The notes beneath the pieces are model-generated. The model was given only the letters and a program-made list of their open reading frames with translations. It did not search any database and had not been told where the DNA came from. Shown piece after piece: positions 1 to 6,035 of a stretch of 15,073 bases of DNA. This stretch comes from an uncultured Coriobacteriales bacterium. Lineage in GTDB: Bacteria > Actinomycetota > Coriobacteriia > Coriobacteriales > UMGS124. How positions within the stretch are numbered: position 1 is the stretch's first letter; every line of letters starts with the position of its first letter. The translations under genes and the position numbers were made by a program. Location: NCBI GenBank assembly GCA_934636245.1, contig CAKUAI010000037.1:1-15073 (forward strand), read 5' to 3'.

Positions 1-38
1 CCCTCCCGGGCCGGTTTTTCGGCGCCGGCGCGGGAGGG
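1..38. other. GC-rich hairpin at the window edge
   Basis: Bases 1-14 pair with 25-38 with one mismatch, leaving a 10-base loop that begins with TTTTT. Read on the plus strand, the GGGCCGG followed by TTTTT could also be the 3' half of an intrinsic terminator whose 5' half lies outside the window. It sits 84 bases beyond the stop of the minus-strand LysR gene, and there is no T-run on that strand after the stem, so a role as the LysR terminator is weak. Nothing coding is seen in 1-121. Confidence 0.3.
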
Positions 39-121
39 GCCGCGGCCGGAGGCTACTTGTTCATTGCTTTCCTAGGCGAAGACACAGGCACCTTGTAGCA
101 GCGCCGTAGTCGCCAGAACCC

Positions 122-1009
122 CTAACCTTCCTCAAGTATCGGCCAGTCGCCGGCATGCTCCCGAGCCACCGAGACGAACTCCTCCATGGCGGGGGAAAAC
201 ACCGACCCGGGCAGCGTCGCAATGCCGTACTCGAAAAAGCGTTGTGGAGAAAGCGGCATGACGCACACGTCGCCCTCGAAGCCGTCGGCAATGCCGCCCA
301 TGCACAAGGTACAGCCCAGGCCCGCGCCCACCATGCGAAACGCGGTGAACGTGTCGTCGGTGGCAAAGCGCACGTTGGGCTCGACGCTCTTTTCGCGCAG
401 GATCTTCTCCTCGTAGGTCTCATCGGCCGGGTGGATGCGGATGAAAGGCTCCCCTTGGAGCTCGGCCAGGAGCACGCTCGAGTTCTGGGCAAGATGCGAT
501 ACAGCAGGCACCCATGCGACGAGCTCGCAGCGACCCAGGCGAATCCAGTCGAGCTTGGCATGGCCCTCGTAGAACACCATGCAGTCGATGCGGCGCTGCT
601 CAAGCAGACGGCGCAGCTGGTCGGTGCCCTCCTCCACCACGCGCACCTGCAGGTTGGGGTAGCGCGTCTGGAAGTCGGCCAGCACGTCGGGCAGCCAATA
701 GGAAGCGACGTTGGACTGCACACCAATGACGATGGCACCCTCGGACATGCCGCGAATGCGGGCCGCGGTCTGGCGCACCTGCTCGTCGGCCGCCGTTATC
801 TGTTCGAAGAGCGGCAGCATCCTACGGCCTTCAGGCGTGAGCTCGACACCCGTGGTCTTGCGCACGAGCACCGAAAAGCCCAGCTCCTCCTCGAGAGAAT
901 CGACGAGACGAATAATGCCCGAAGGCGTGTAGCCAAGCTTCTTGGCGGCGGCGGACATCGTGCCACACTCAGCGGCGGCCACAACAGCCGCGCAGCGCTT
1001 TACATCCAC
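122..1009 (-). CDS. LysR-type transcriptional regulator
   Basis: A 295-residue LysR-family protein, the usual family length. The N-terminal winged helix-turn-helix spans roughly residues 10-60 (AAAKKLGYTPSGIIRLVDSL, then the wing near LVRKTTGVELTPEG). The effector-binding domain starts near residue 85 (AIVIGVQSNVASYWLP) and runs to the end. I chose the GTG at 1009: it gives the typical MDVKRCAAVVAAAE start and lies 7 bases from a GAGGAG ribosome site, whereas the upstream ATG at 1015 is only 1 base from that site and TTG at 1024 overlaps it. It is divergent from nagB, so it is a candidate regulator of nagB and perhaps of the nan genes. Neu5Ac catabolism is more often controlled by GntR- or RpiR-family NanR proteins, so the ligand (a sugar phosphate is possible) is unknown. 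No LysR gene for a recognised pathway could be named from sequence alone. Confidence 0.9.
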   Translation of the reverse strand: MDVKRCAAVVAAAECGTMSAAAKKLGYTPSGIIRLVDSLEEELGFSVLVRKTTGVELTPEGRRMLPLFEQITAADEQVRQTAARIRGMSEGAIVIGVQSNVASYWLPDVLADFQTRYPNLQVRVVEEGTDQLRRLLEQRRIDCMVFYEGHAKLDWIRLGRCELVAWVPAVSHLAQNSSVLLAELQGEPFIRIHPADETYEEKILREKSVEPNVRFATDDTFTAFRMVGAGLGCTLCMGGIADGFEGDVCVMPLSPQRFFEYGIATLPGSVFSPAMEEFVSVAREHAGDWPILEEG

Positions 1010-1046
1010 GAGCATTCTCCTCAACCAGACAACGGGTATGCGGCCG

Positions 1047-1052
1047 ATTATA
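1047..1052 (-). promoter_or_regulatory. Candidate -10 box for the LysR gene
   Basis: On the minus strand this reads TATAAT preceded by GGGG, a perfect -10 hexamer. No good -35 is seen at 16-18 bases. Transcription would start near 1040, giving a leader of about 30 bases before the GTG at 1009. Confidence 0.5.
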
Positions 1053-1123
1053 CCCCAGCCATGCGCCTGCTTTTATAGAGCTATGCCCCGAACGGTTGGG
1101 AAACAGGTCTCTACCAGCCATCA

Positions 1124-1142
1124 GCGTGGTACCATGATACGC
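1124..1142. promoter_or_regulatory. Candidate LysR-type operator (T-N11-A dyad)
   Basis: GCGT and ACGC are perfect inverted arms separated by 11 bases, which places a T and an A exactly in the T-N11-A arrangement that LysR-type regulators recognise. The inner bases begin with the palindrome GGTACC. The site lies between the divergent LysR gene and nagB, 46-64 bases before the nagB start, as expected for an autoregulating LysR protein. The arms are short, so chance is possible. Confidence 0.4.
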
Positions 1143-1187
1143 GCTAGTTTGTTACACAACAGGTATCGCTGAAGAAAGGCATGTGGC

Positions 1188-1913
1188 ATGAAGCTGATCG
1201 TTGCCGACACGTATGAAGAGATGAGCCGACTGGCCGCCGACGAGATCGCCGCCGTCATCGAGGACAAGCCGGACTGTGTCCTGGGCCTGGCAACGGGCAC
1301 CACCCCCATCGGCCTGTACGCCGACCTGGTAAAGCGCTATGAGGCGGGCGACCTCAGCTTCGCCAAGTGCCAGTCGTTCAACCTCGACGAGTACTGCGGC
1401 CTGGAGGGCACCCATCCCCAGAGCTACCGCTACTTCATGCAGCAGAACCTCTTTGATCACGTGGACATCGACGTGGCCAAGACCCACACCCCCGACGCCC
1501 AGGCCCTCGACGTTCAGGACGGCATCGACGCCTACGACCGCGCCATCGAGGAGGCCGGCGGCGTTGACATCCAGCTCCTCGGCATCGGCCATAACGGCCA
1601 CATCGGCTTCAACGAACCCGATGACGTCTTTGAGAAGCAGACCCACCGCGTCGAGCTCACCGAGATGACCCGCGAGGCCAACAGCCGCCTGTTCAACTCT
1701 ATCGACGAGGTTCCCACCCATGCCCGCTCCATGGGCATCGGCACCATCATGCGCGCCCGCAAGCTGCTTCTCGTGGCCAACGGCACTGCAAAGGCCCAGA
1801 TTGTGCGCGACGCCCTCACCGGCCCTGTGACCCCTCGCGTCCCCGCCTCCATCCTGCAGTTCCACCCCGACGTGACCGTGGTGCTCGACAAGGACGCTGC
1901 AAGCCTGCTGTAA
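1188..1913 (+). CDS. nagB: Glucosamine-6-phosphate deaminase NagB
   Basis: NagB converts glucosamine-6-phosphate to fructose-6-phosphate and ammonia, the last step linking amino-sugar and sialic acid breakdown to glycolysis. The 241-residue length fits the short Gram-positive NagB forms (E. coli has 266). Visible motifs are the phosphate loop LATGTTPIGLY (34-44), NLDEY with the catalytic Asp at 67, and LGIGHNGHIGFNEP (131-144) with catalytic His138 and Glu143. Asn136 stands where E. coli has Asp141, a change that to my knowledge also occurs in Bacillus-type NagB. The ATG at 1188 has AAAGG 8 bases upstream; an ATG at 1181 is out of frame. The C-terminal extension that carries allosteric contacts in E. 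coli appears absent. It is divergent from the LysR gene and followed by a terminator, so it is probably monocistronic. Confidence 0.96.
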   Translation: MKLIVADTYEEMSRLAADEIAAVIEDKPDCVLGLATGTTPIGLYADLVKRYEAGDLSFAKCQSFNLDEYCGLEGTHPQSYRYFMQQNLFDHVDIDVAKTHTPDAQALDVQDGIDAYDRAIEEAGGVDIQLLGIGHNGHIGFNEPDDVFEKQTHRVELTEMTREANSRLFNSIDEVPTHARSMGIGTIMRARKLLLVANGTAKAQIVRDALTGPVTPRVPASILQFHPDVTVVLDKDAASLL

Positions 1914-1947
1914 GGCAAGTACCGGCCAATTCATGCGCTCGATGAGG

Positions 1948-1980
1948 CCGCAGGCTCCCAACGGGGGTCTGCGGTTTTTT
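1948..1980 (+). terminator. Intrinsic terminator after nagB
   Basis: The stem pairs CCGCAGGCTCCC with GGGGGTCTGCGG across a short AAC loop, allowing G-T pairs, and is followed directly by TTTTTT. It lies 35 bases after the nagB stop and should end the nagB transcript, so nagA needs its own promoter. Confidence 0.85.
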
Positions 1981-2174
1981 AATGGGATGAATCGCCACAC
2001 TGGTGTCGCGCCCACACCAGCGCGACCGTGGCCGAATCGGCTGTCTTTTTGATGAGCGTTAGTCCCCACAGCTACAGCTGATGATTCCTCAAGCATGAGT
2101 CTCCCGCATGAAGACTGACGGTCTGCTTTGCTGAGACGAGTCTGGTGCATGGGGAGTGAACCTTTACGGAAAGA

Positions 2175-2217
2175 GCAGCCCGAGCGCAGGGGGTACAAGG
2201 GCTGCGCGCGAGCAGCC
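2175..2217. other. Two mutually exclusive hairpins
   Basis: GGGCTGC at 2199-2205 can pair perfectly with GCAGCCC at 2175-2181 or with GCAGCC at 2212-2217, but not both. This is the layout of alternative RNA structures, though no T-run follows either stem and the nearest start codon (nagA) is about 440 bases away. Confidence 0.35.
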
Positions 2218-2274
2218 GGTCGGGTCGCCCAAAGAACCGCCCAAACATACACCTCTTCGTTAAGAAATGAATAA

Positions 2275-2298
2275 GGGCAGGCCCCTTAGTGCCTGCCC
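2275..2298. other. Perfect 8-bp hairpin
   Basis: GGGCAGGC pairs with GCCTGCCC around an 8-base loop. On the minus strand the stem is followed by the T-rich TTATTCATTTC, so it could be a weak minus-strand terminator, but no minus-strand gene is seen upstream of it. Confidence 0.4.
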
Positions 2299-2658
2299 TG
2301 AACTGTAATGGGTTGAGCTTTTATCGTTGGTGGCAAATCATGCGTAAAAGTGCCTAACGCTACCGAATTTAGATTCCCGAGAGCTTGTATCACCAATGAC
2401 AATTCGTGAGCAAAAATGCTCGAACCATTGGATTTGGTTCTATCGCACGTGAACGTATGCCTTTGGGCCAAACACGAGTCCCATGCATTGTGGAATACGC
2501 ACCCATCAGGCATGAGTCTCCCATGTGGGAACTTGCAACCTTTTTACCAGACGCGATTACACGCTTGGTTTGCTCCTACAATGAGCGTCAGAACATGTGC
2601 TGAATGTCAGTCTGTTTATACAGGCTACGTGTTTACCAGGAAAGGCGGTATACAAGGT

Positions 2659-3816
2659 ATGAGTGCAATGGATAGTGCACTTGAACAGGTGTGTTGCGTT
2701 ACGGGTGGAGACGTTTTCGGAGCAGACTGCTTTGCCGCTGGCAACGTTTGGGTCAGCGGCTCTACGATTGCCGAAGAAGATTGCGCCAGCGAAGGCATCG
2801 AGCTTGACGCAAGCGACTGCTATGTCATTCCCGGTCTCATCGACCTGCACTTCCATGGCTGCATGGGCGATGACCTTTCCGACGCAAGCGCCGAGGGCCT
2901 GCACCGCATGGCAGCTTACGAGGCAAAGCGCGGCATCACGGCCATCTGCCCCGCCTCGATGACCCTGCCGCACGACCGCCTGATGGCCATCATGGGCAAC
3001 GTCGGTGCCTTCGAGGCTGAGGTTGCCGAAGCCGAACTTGTTGGCATGAACATGGAAGGCCCTTACATCTCGCCCGACAAAGTGGGTGCTCAAAACCCCG
3101 AGTACGTGCGCGCGGCAAGCATCGAGGAGTTCGCCGAGCTGCAGCAGGCGGCATTCGGTCGCATCAAGCTTGTGGACGTGGCTCCCGAAGAGCCCGGCAA
3201 CCTCGACTTCATTCGCGAGATGCACGACAAAGTACGCATCTCCCTTGCCCACATGTGCGCGGACTACGACACGGCGAAGACCGCTTTTGAGGCGGGTGCA
3301 CGCCACATGACGCACCTCTTCAACGCGATGCCGTCCCTCCACCACCGCAAGCCCGGCCCCATTGCCGCTGGTGCCGAGGCTGAGGGCGTCACACCCGAGA
3401 TCATCACCGACGGCGTGCACGTGCATCCCGCCATGGTGCGCATGGCCTTCGAGCTCTTTGGTGCCAACCGTGTGATCATCATCTCCGACAGTCTGCGCTG
3501 CTGCGGTCTTGAAGACGGCGAATATGAGCTTGGCGGCCAGAACTTCACGCTCAACGGCCGCCGCTGCACCCTGGCCGACGGCACGCTGGCAGGATCGGCA
3601 AGCGACCAGATGGCCTGCCTGCACACCGCCGTCACCGAGATGGGCATTCCCCTGCACGACGCCGTGCGCGCCGCCAGCACCAACCCCGCCCGCGCCCTGG
3701 GCGTGGACGGCCGCTACGGCTCCCTCGCCCGTGGCCACACCGCCAGCCTCGTCCTCCTCGACAAGGCGACCCTCGAGGTCAAGCACGTCATCCTACGCGG
3801 CAAGTTGCTGGTGTAA
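2659..3816 (+). CDS. nagA: N-acetylglucosamine-6-phosphate deacetylase NagA
   Basis: NagA removes acetate from GlcNAc-6-phosphate to give GlcN-6-phosphate, feeding NagB. With the ATG at 2659 the protein has 385 residues, the usual family length. It is an amidohydrolase-fold enzyme: metal motif PGLIDLHFHG (His64, His66), MNMEGPYI with metal ligand Glu133, LAH (His198), THLFNAM (His219), ITDGVHVHP (249-257), the putative catalytic Asp277 in IIISDSLRCCG, and a C-terminal LAGSASDQ region. The frame stays open upstream to 2416, but that extension is Cys-rich, less GC-rich and unlike NagA; AGGAAAGG about 12 bases before 2659 supports this start, with ATG 2668 a close alternative. Acidic residues and cysteines are frequent in the first 55 residues. 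It is separated from nagB by 745 bases and a terminator, so it is probably transcribed alone, converging on the nan operon. Confidence 0.95.
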   Translation: MSAMDSALEQVCCVTGGDVFGADCFAAGNVWVSGSTIAEEDCASEGIELDASDCYVIPGLIDLHFHGCMGDDLSDASAEGLHRMAAYEAKRGITAICPASMTLPHDRLMAIMGNVGAFEAEVAEAELVGMNMEGPYISPDKVGAQNPEYVRAASIEEFAELQQAAFGRIKLVDVAPEEPGNLDFIREMHDKVRISLAHMCADYDTAKTAFEAGARHMTHLFNAMPSLHHRKPGPIAAGAEAEGVTPEIITDGVHVHPAMVRMAFELFGANRVIIISDSLRCCGLEDGEYELGGQNFTLNGRRCTLADGTLAGSASDQMACLHTAVTEMGIPLHDAVRAASTNPARALGVDGRYGSLARGHTASLVLLDKATLEVKHVILRGKLLV

Positions 3817-3840
3817 GACTCGCCATCAACGACAAACACG

Positions 3841-3942
3841 CGACGAGGGCATTGTCCAGGCGCAGTTTCGCAGTGAATTACGAAGGCAACGCCTGAGTAA
3901 TTCGGTACGAGAATGTTTGAGCACTGGACAATGCCCTCGTCG
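3841..3942. repeat. Palindromic element A
   Basis: The ends are a perfect 19-base inverted repeat, CGACGAGGGCATTGTCCAG (3841-3859) and its complement at 3924-3942. Inside is a second hairpin: GAATTAC (3875-3881) with GTAATTC (3897-3903), an internal GA/GA mismatch pair, then AGGC/GCCT around an AAC loop. It begins 24 bases after the nagA stop. The inner hairpin has no T-run, so it is a poor intrinsic terminator. Just inside the arms it shares CGCAGTT and TGTTTGAGCAC with element B. Confidence 0.85.
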
Positions 3943-4018
3943 ACCAAGGCGATTGCAAGCCCCCGCTTAAGCGCGGCACCGCCCGCGATTCAACGCGGCG
4001 CTCGTGCAGCCTAGACAC

Positions 4019-4160
4019 TGTCCGGGCGCAAGGGCCCTGGTTTTTGCGCAACACCGTCCGCGATTCAGTACGGCGTTCGCGCGGCACGGGTTTTGTCCAG
4101 GCGCAAGGGCCCTGGTTTTTTGCGCAGCCCCGCCCGCGATTCAGTACGGCGTTCGCGCGG
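4019..4160. repeat. Two tandem repeat units, period about 75
   Basis: Unit 1 (4019-4084) and unit 2 (4094-4160) differ by four substitutions and one extra T. Each contains GCGCAA and TTGCGC arms around GGGCCCTGG, a hairpin, followed by a GC-rich half with CCGCG and CGCGG arms. A more diverged third copy of the second half lies at about 3977-4010. There are too few copies and no unique spacers, so this is not a CRISPR array. Confidence 0.85.
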
Positions 4161-4264
4161 TCTAGACATTGTCCGGGCGCAGTTCTGCAGCCAAGAGAAA
4201 AGGGGCCCTACGGCCCCTTTTCTCTTGGCGAAGCTGTTTGAGCACCGGGCAATGTCTAGACCGC
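4157..4264. repeat. Palindromic element B
   Basis: The arms at 4157-4176 and 4245-4264 are 20-base inverted repeats with one T/G wobble position, and contain TCTAGACATTG. Between them lies an unrelated perfect 18-bp hairpin. Element B shares with element A the left inner sequence (CATTGTCC[A/G]GGCGCAGTT) and the right inner sequence (TGTTTGAGCAC[T/C]GG[A/G]CAATG), but not the outermost bases or the central hairpin. It ends 11 bases from the nanE stop. Confidence 0.85.
4190..4229. terminator. Bidirectional terminator hairpin
   Basis: A perfect 18-bp stem with a CTAC loop. The GGGGCC/GGCCCC core is bordered by AAGAGAAAA on one side and TTTTCTCTT on the other, so either strand gives a GC stem followed by a T-rich tract. 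It ends the nan operon on the minus strand (47 bases after the nanE stop) and could also stop readthrough from nagA. Confidence 0.85.
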
Positions 4265-4275
4265 CCCGCGCGACC

Positions 4276-4956
4276 CTACTCCATCGCGGCGCAGAACCAG
4301 GAGGTAATGCTCGTCGGATGCGTAATCGCCGTGCCGACCACAACCGCCCAGGCACCGGCGTCGATGGCATCCTTCGCGTCCTGCGGCGAGTGCACGCGGC
4401 CCTCGCACACAACGGGGAAGCCCGGGAACTCCTCGCAGGCCTTGCGCAGAAGCGGCAGGTCGGGACCGTCGGCCATGGTGCAGTCGATGGCGGCCACGCC
4501 ATGGGAGAGCGTCGTAGAAACAAGATCGCAGCCAGCGGCAACGGCACGACGGATGTCCTCGATAGTGGCGCAGTCAGCCATGATGAGCACGTCGCTCTGA
4601 GCACGGACGCCGGCAACAATCTCCTCAAAGGTGCTGCCGTCGGGACGGGGCCTGTCGGTGGCGTCGATAGCCACGACGTCGCAACCGGCATTCACGCATG
4701 CCATGGCATGGCGCAGGGTCGGGGTGATGTACACACCCTCGTGACCCTCCTTCCACAGGCCGATGACAGGAACCTCGACGCGGCCCTTGATGGCAGCGAT
4801 GTCGGAGAGGCCCTGGCACCTGATGGCAGCGGCACCGCCGAGCTCGCAAGCACGCGCCATCTGCGCCATAGTCTCGGGGTGACGCAGGGGCTCGCCCATA
4901 TAGGCCTGGCAGCTCACGATGAGCTTGCCTTTCATGGATTCAATCACGGGGTTCAT
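4276..4956 (-). CDS. nanE: N-acetylmannosamine-6-phosphate 2-epimerase NanE
   Basis: NanE inverts C2 of ManNAc-6-phosphate to give GlcNAc-6-phosphate, joining sialic acid breakdown to the nag route. The 226-residue TIM-barrel protein has the family length. Visible residues match those defined in the clostridial enzyme: Arg46 in AIRCQG, the catalytic Lys69 in VIGLWKEGHEG, Asp128 in IMADCA, and the general acid Glu185 in VVCEGR; phosphate binding is expected from GTAITHP near the C-terminus. The ATG at 4956 has AGAAAGG 7 bases upstream. It is the last gene of the minus-strand operon, 48 bases after nanK, and is followed by the element B terminator. Confidence 0.95.
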   Translation of the reverse strand: MNPVIESMKGKLIVSCQAYMGEPLRHPETMAQMARACELGGAAAIRCQGLSDIAAIKGRVEVPVIGLWKEGHEGVYITPTLRHAMACVNAGCDVVAIDATDRPRPDGSTFEEIVAGVRAQSDVLIMADCATIEDIRRAVAAGCDLVSTTLSHGVAAIDCTMADGPDLPLLRKACEEFPGFPVVCEGRVHSPQDAKDAIDAGAWAVVVGTAITHPTSITSWFCAAME

Positions 4957-5004
4957 ACAGGAACCTTTCTCACATTGAACGTATCAGCACCCGCTGCCGG
5001 CAGA

Positions 5005-6015
5005 TTACTGCGCCGCAGACAGCTTGTCGACGAGCTTTTCAGCCGCACCAATAAGCGGGGCGTCGTCGCCCAAGACGGCATCGGCAAAGCGCAAATCCGC
5101 CATCTCGGGCAGGACAAAGCCCTCAAAACCGCTGCGGAGAGCGTCATACCAAATGGGGCCCGCCTTGCAGACGGAGCCAGCCAGAACAACGACCTCGGGG
5201 TCGATCAAGTCGGCCCACGAGGCTATGGACTCGCCAAGGCTTCGGCCCGACTGCTCGATGACCTCACGGGCAAGGGCCTCGCCCTCGTTTGCGCGACGTG
5301 AAATCTCGCCGCCCGAAATGGCTTCGCCGCCGCGCGCGCGATAACACTCCTCGATACCGCTGCCAGCAACGACACTCTCAAGATGACCCGTGCCCGACCA
5401 ACCGCTCGGGCGTCCCACGGCCGCAGGATGGAGCGTATGACCAATCGTACCGGCGCAACCATGGGCACCGCCCAGAAGATGGCCGTCAATCATGACAGCA
5501 CCTCCCAAACCGGTGCCCGCCGCAACCATGAGGGCCACACGAGCGCCCTTCGCCGCACCATGGCGCAATTCGCCCAAGGCATGGGCATGCACGTCATTGA
5601 GAACAGCGACCGGCAACCCGCAACGCTCTTGTAGCGCAGCCCCGAGAGGTTGTCCCATCCACCCGGGCATAATCTCATTGGCAAACGCCACAAGCCCGTC
5701 GGATTCGCGGATGCTACCCGCAGAGCTTACACCGACACCTGCCAAGGCAGGCACATCAGCCATCTGAGCATCAGCAAGCAACTCACCGGCAAGCTCGCAC
5801 ACACGAGCAAGCACGTCGGCTCCGCCGCGCTCGGCGTCAGTCGGAATACTCCTTTTGAGCATTACCTTGGGGCAGGCACCAGCGTGTTCATACACGGCGA
5901 TGCAACCTGCGACCTTGGTGCCGCCGATGTCGAGAGCCACCACAGAAAAGGGGGACGATCCCGCACAAGCGGTCTCGTCCCCCTTCATGGCGGCGGAGGA
6001 TGATGCGTTCGTCAT
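5005..6015 (-). CDS. nanK: ROK-family N-acetylmannosamine kinase NanK
   Basis: Phosphorylates ManNAc at C6 with ATP, between NanA and NanE. It has 336 residues, longer than most ROK kinases because of a roughly 23-residue polar N-terminal extension. Motifs are the ATP phosphate loop DIGGTK (29-34), VGVSSAG (94-100), the catalytic Asp141 in LNDVHAHALGE, AAGTGLGGA (165-173) and GTIGHTLHP with His193. The ROK zinc motif CxCGxxGC is missing: positions 204-211 read SGWSGTGH. S. aureus NanK is a known zinc-free ROK kinase, so activity is still plausible. I chose ATG 6015 because AAGGAG lies 8 bases upstream; the GTG at 6024 overlaps that site. It is 20 bases from nanA. Specificity for ManNAc rests on the gene neighbourhood. 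Confidence 0.9.
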   Translation of the reverse strand: MTNASSSAAMKGDETACAGSSPFSVVALDIGGTKVAGCIAVYEHAGACPKVMLKRSIPTDAERGGADVLARVCELAGELLADAQMADVPALAGVGVSSAGSIRESDGLVAFANEIMPGWMGQPLGAALQERCGLPVAVLNDVHAHALGELRHGAAKGARVALMVAAGTGLGGAVMIDGHLLGGAHGCAGTIGHTLHPAAVGRPSGWSGTGHLESVVAGSGIEECYRARGGEAISGGEISRRANEGEALAREVIEQSGRSLGESIASWADLIDPEVVVLAGSVCKAGPIWYDALRSGFEGFVLPEMADLRFADAVLGDDAPLIGAAEKLVDKLSAAQ

Positions 6016-6035
6016 TCCCCGCACTCCTTCGCTAG

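Larger units (their letters stand above)
1982..2658. other. Gene-poor nagB-nagA intergenic region
   Basis: About 680 bases without a convincing gene. The part from roughly 2300 to 2660 is visibly less GC-rich than the neighbouring genes. Open frames here have poor codon patterns and no good ribosome sites, and none resembles a family I know. The region holds the hairpins at 2175-2217 and 2275-2298, a small GAGCA/TGCTC hairpin at 2408-2421, and two near-copies of GCATGAGTCTCCC (2094-2106 and 2509-2521). A TATACA at about 2616 could be the nagA -10. It may be decayed coding sequence, a long nagA leader, or an unrecognised RNA; I cannot choose between these. Confidence 0.5.
3841..4264. repeat. 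Mosaic palindromic/tandem repeat locus between nagA and nanE
   Basis: A 424-base noncoding block filling the gap between two convergent genes. It consists of palindromic element A (3841-3942), a degenerate unit at about 3948-4018, two near-identical tandem units (4019-4160) and palindromic element B (4157-4264). The phrase CCGYCCGCGATTCA occurs three times (near 3979, 4056 and 4131), and TGTCC[A/G]GGCGCA four times. The whole block looks like an assembly of short interspersed repeats comparable to BIME/REP clusters or decayed MITEs. There are no target-site duplications or transposase. Confidence 0.85.

Noticed and set aside
1152..2252. Minus-strand open frame of 366 codons antisense to nagB
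   Set aside because: Antisense to a clear nagB and extending into the gene-poor gap through a terminator; no recognisable domain.
3948..4160. Possible CRISPR array
   Set aside because: Only two to three units of about 66-75 bases that follow one another almost directly, without unique spacers of regular length and without cas genes.
4251..4264. GTCTAGACC-like sequence in element B as a GntR/NagR-type operator
   Set aside because: It looks like half of a GntR-type site but belongs to the long inverted repeat arms at the 3' ends of two genes, not to a promoter.
4093..5301. Plus-strand open frame of 402 codons starting in the repeats
   Set aside because: It begins within the tandem repeat, runs through the terminator hairpin and continues antisense to nanE and nanK, so it is not a gene.
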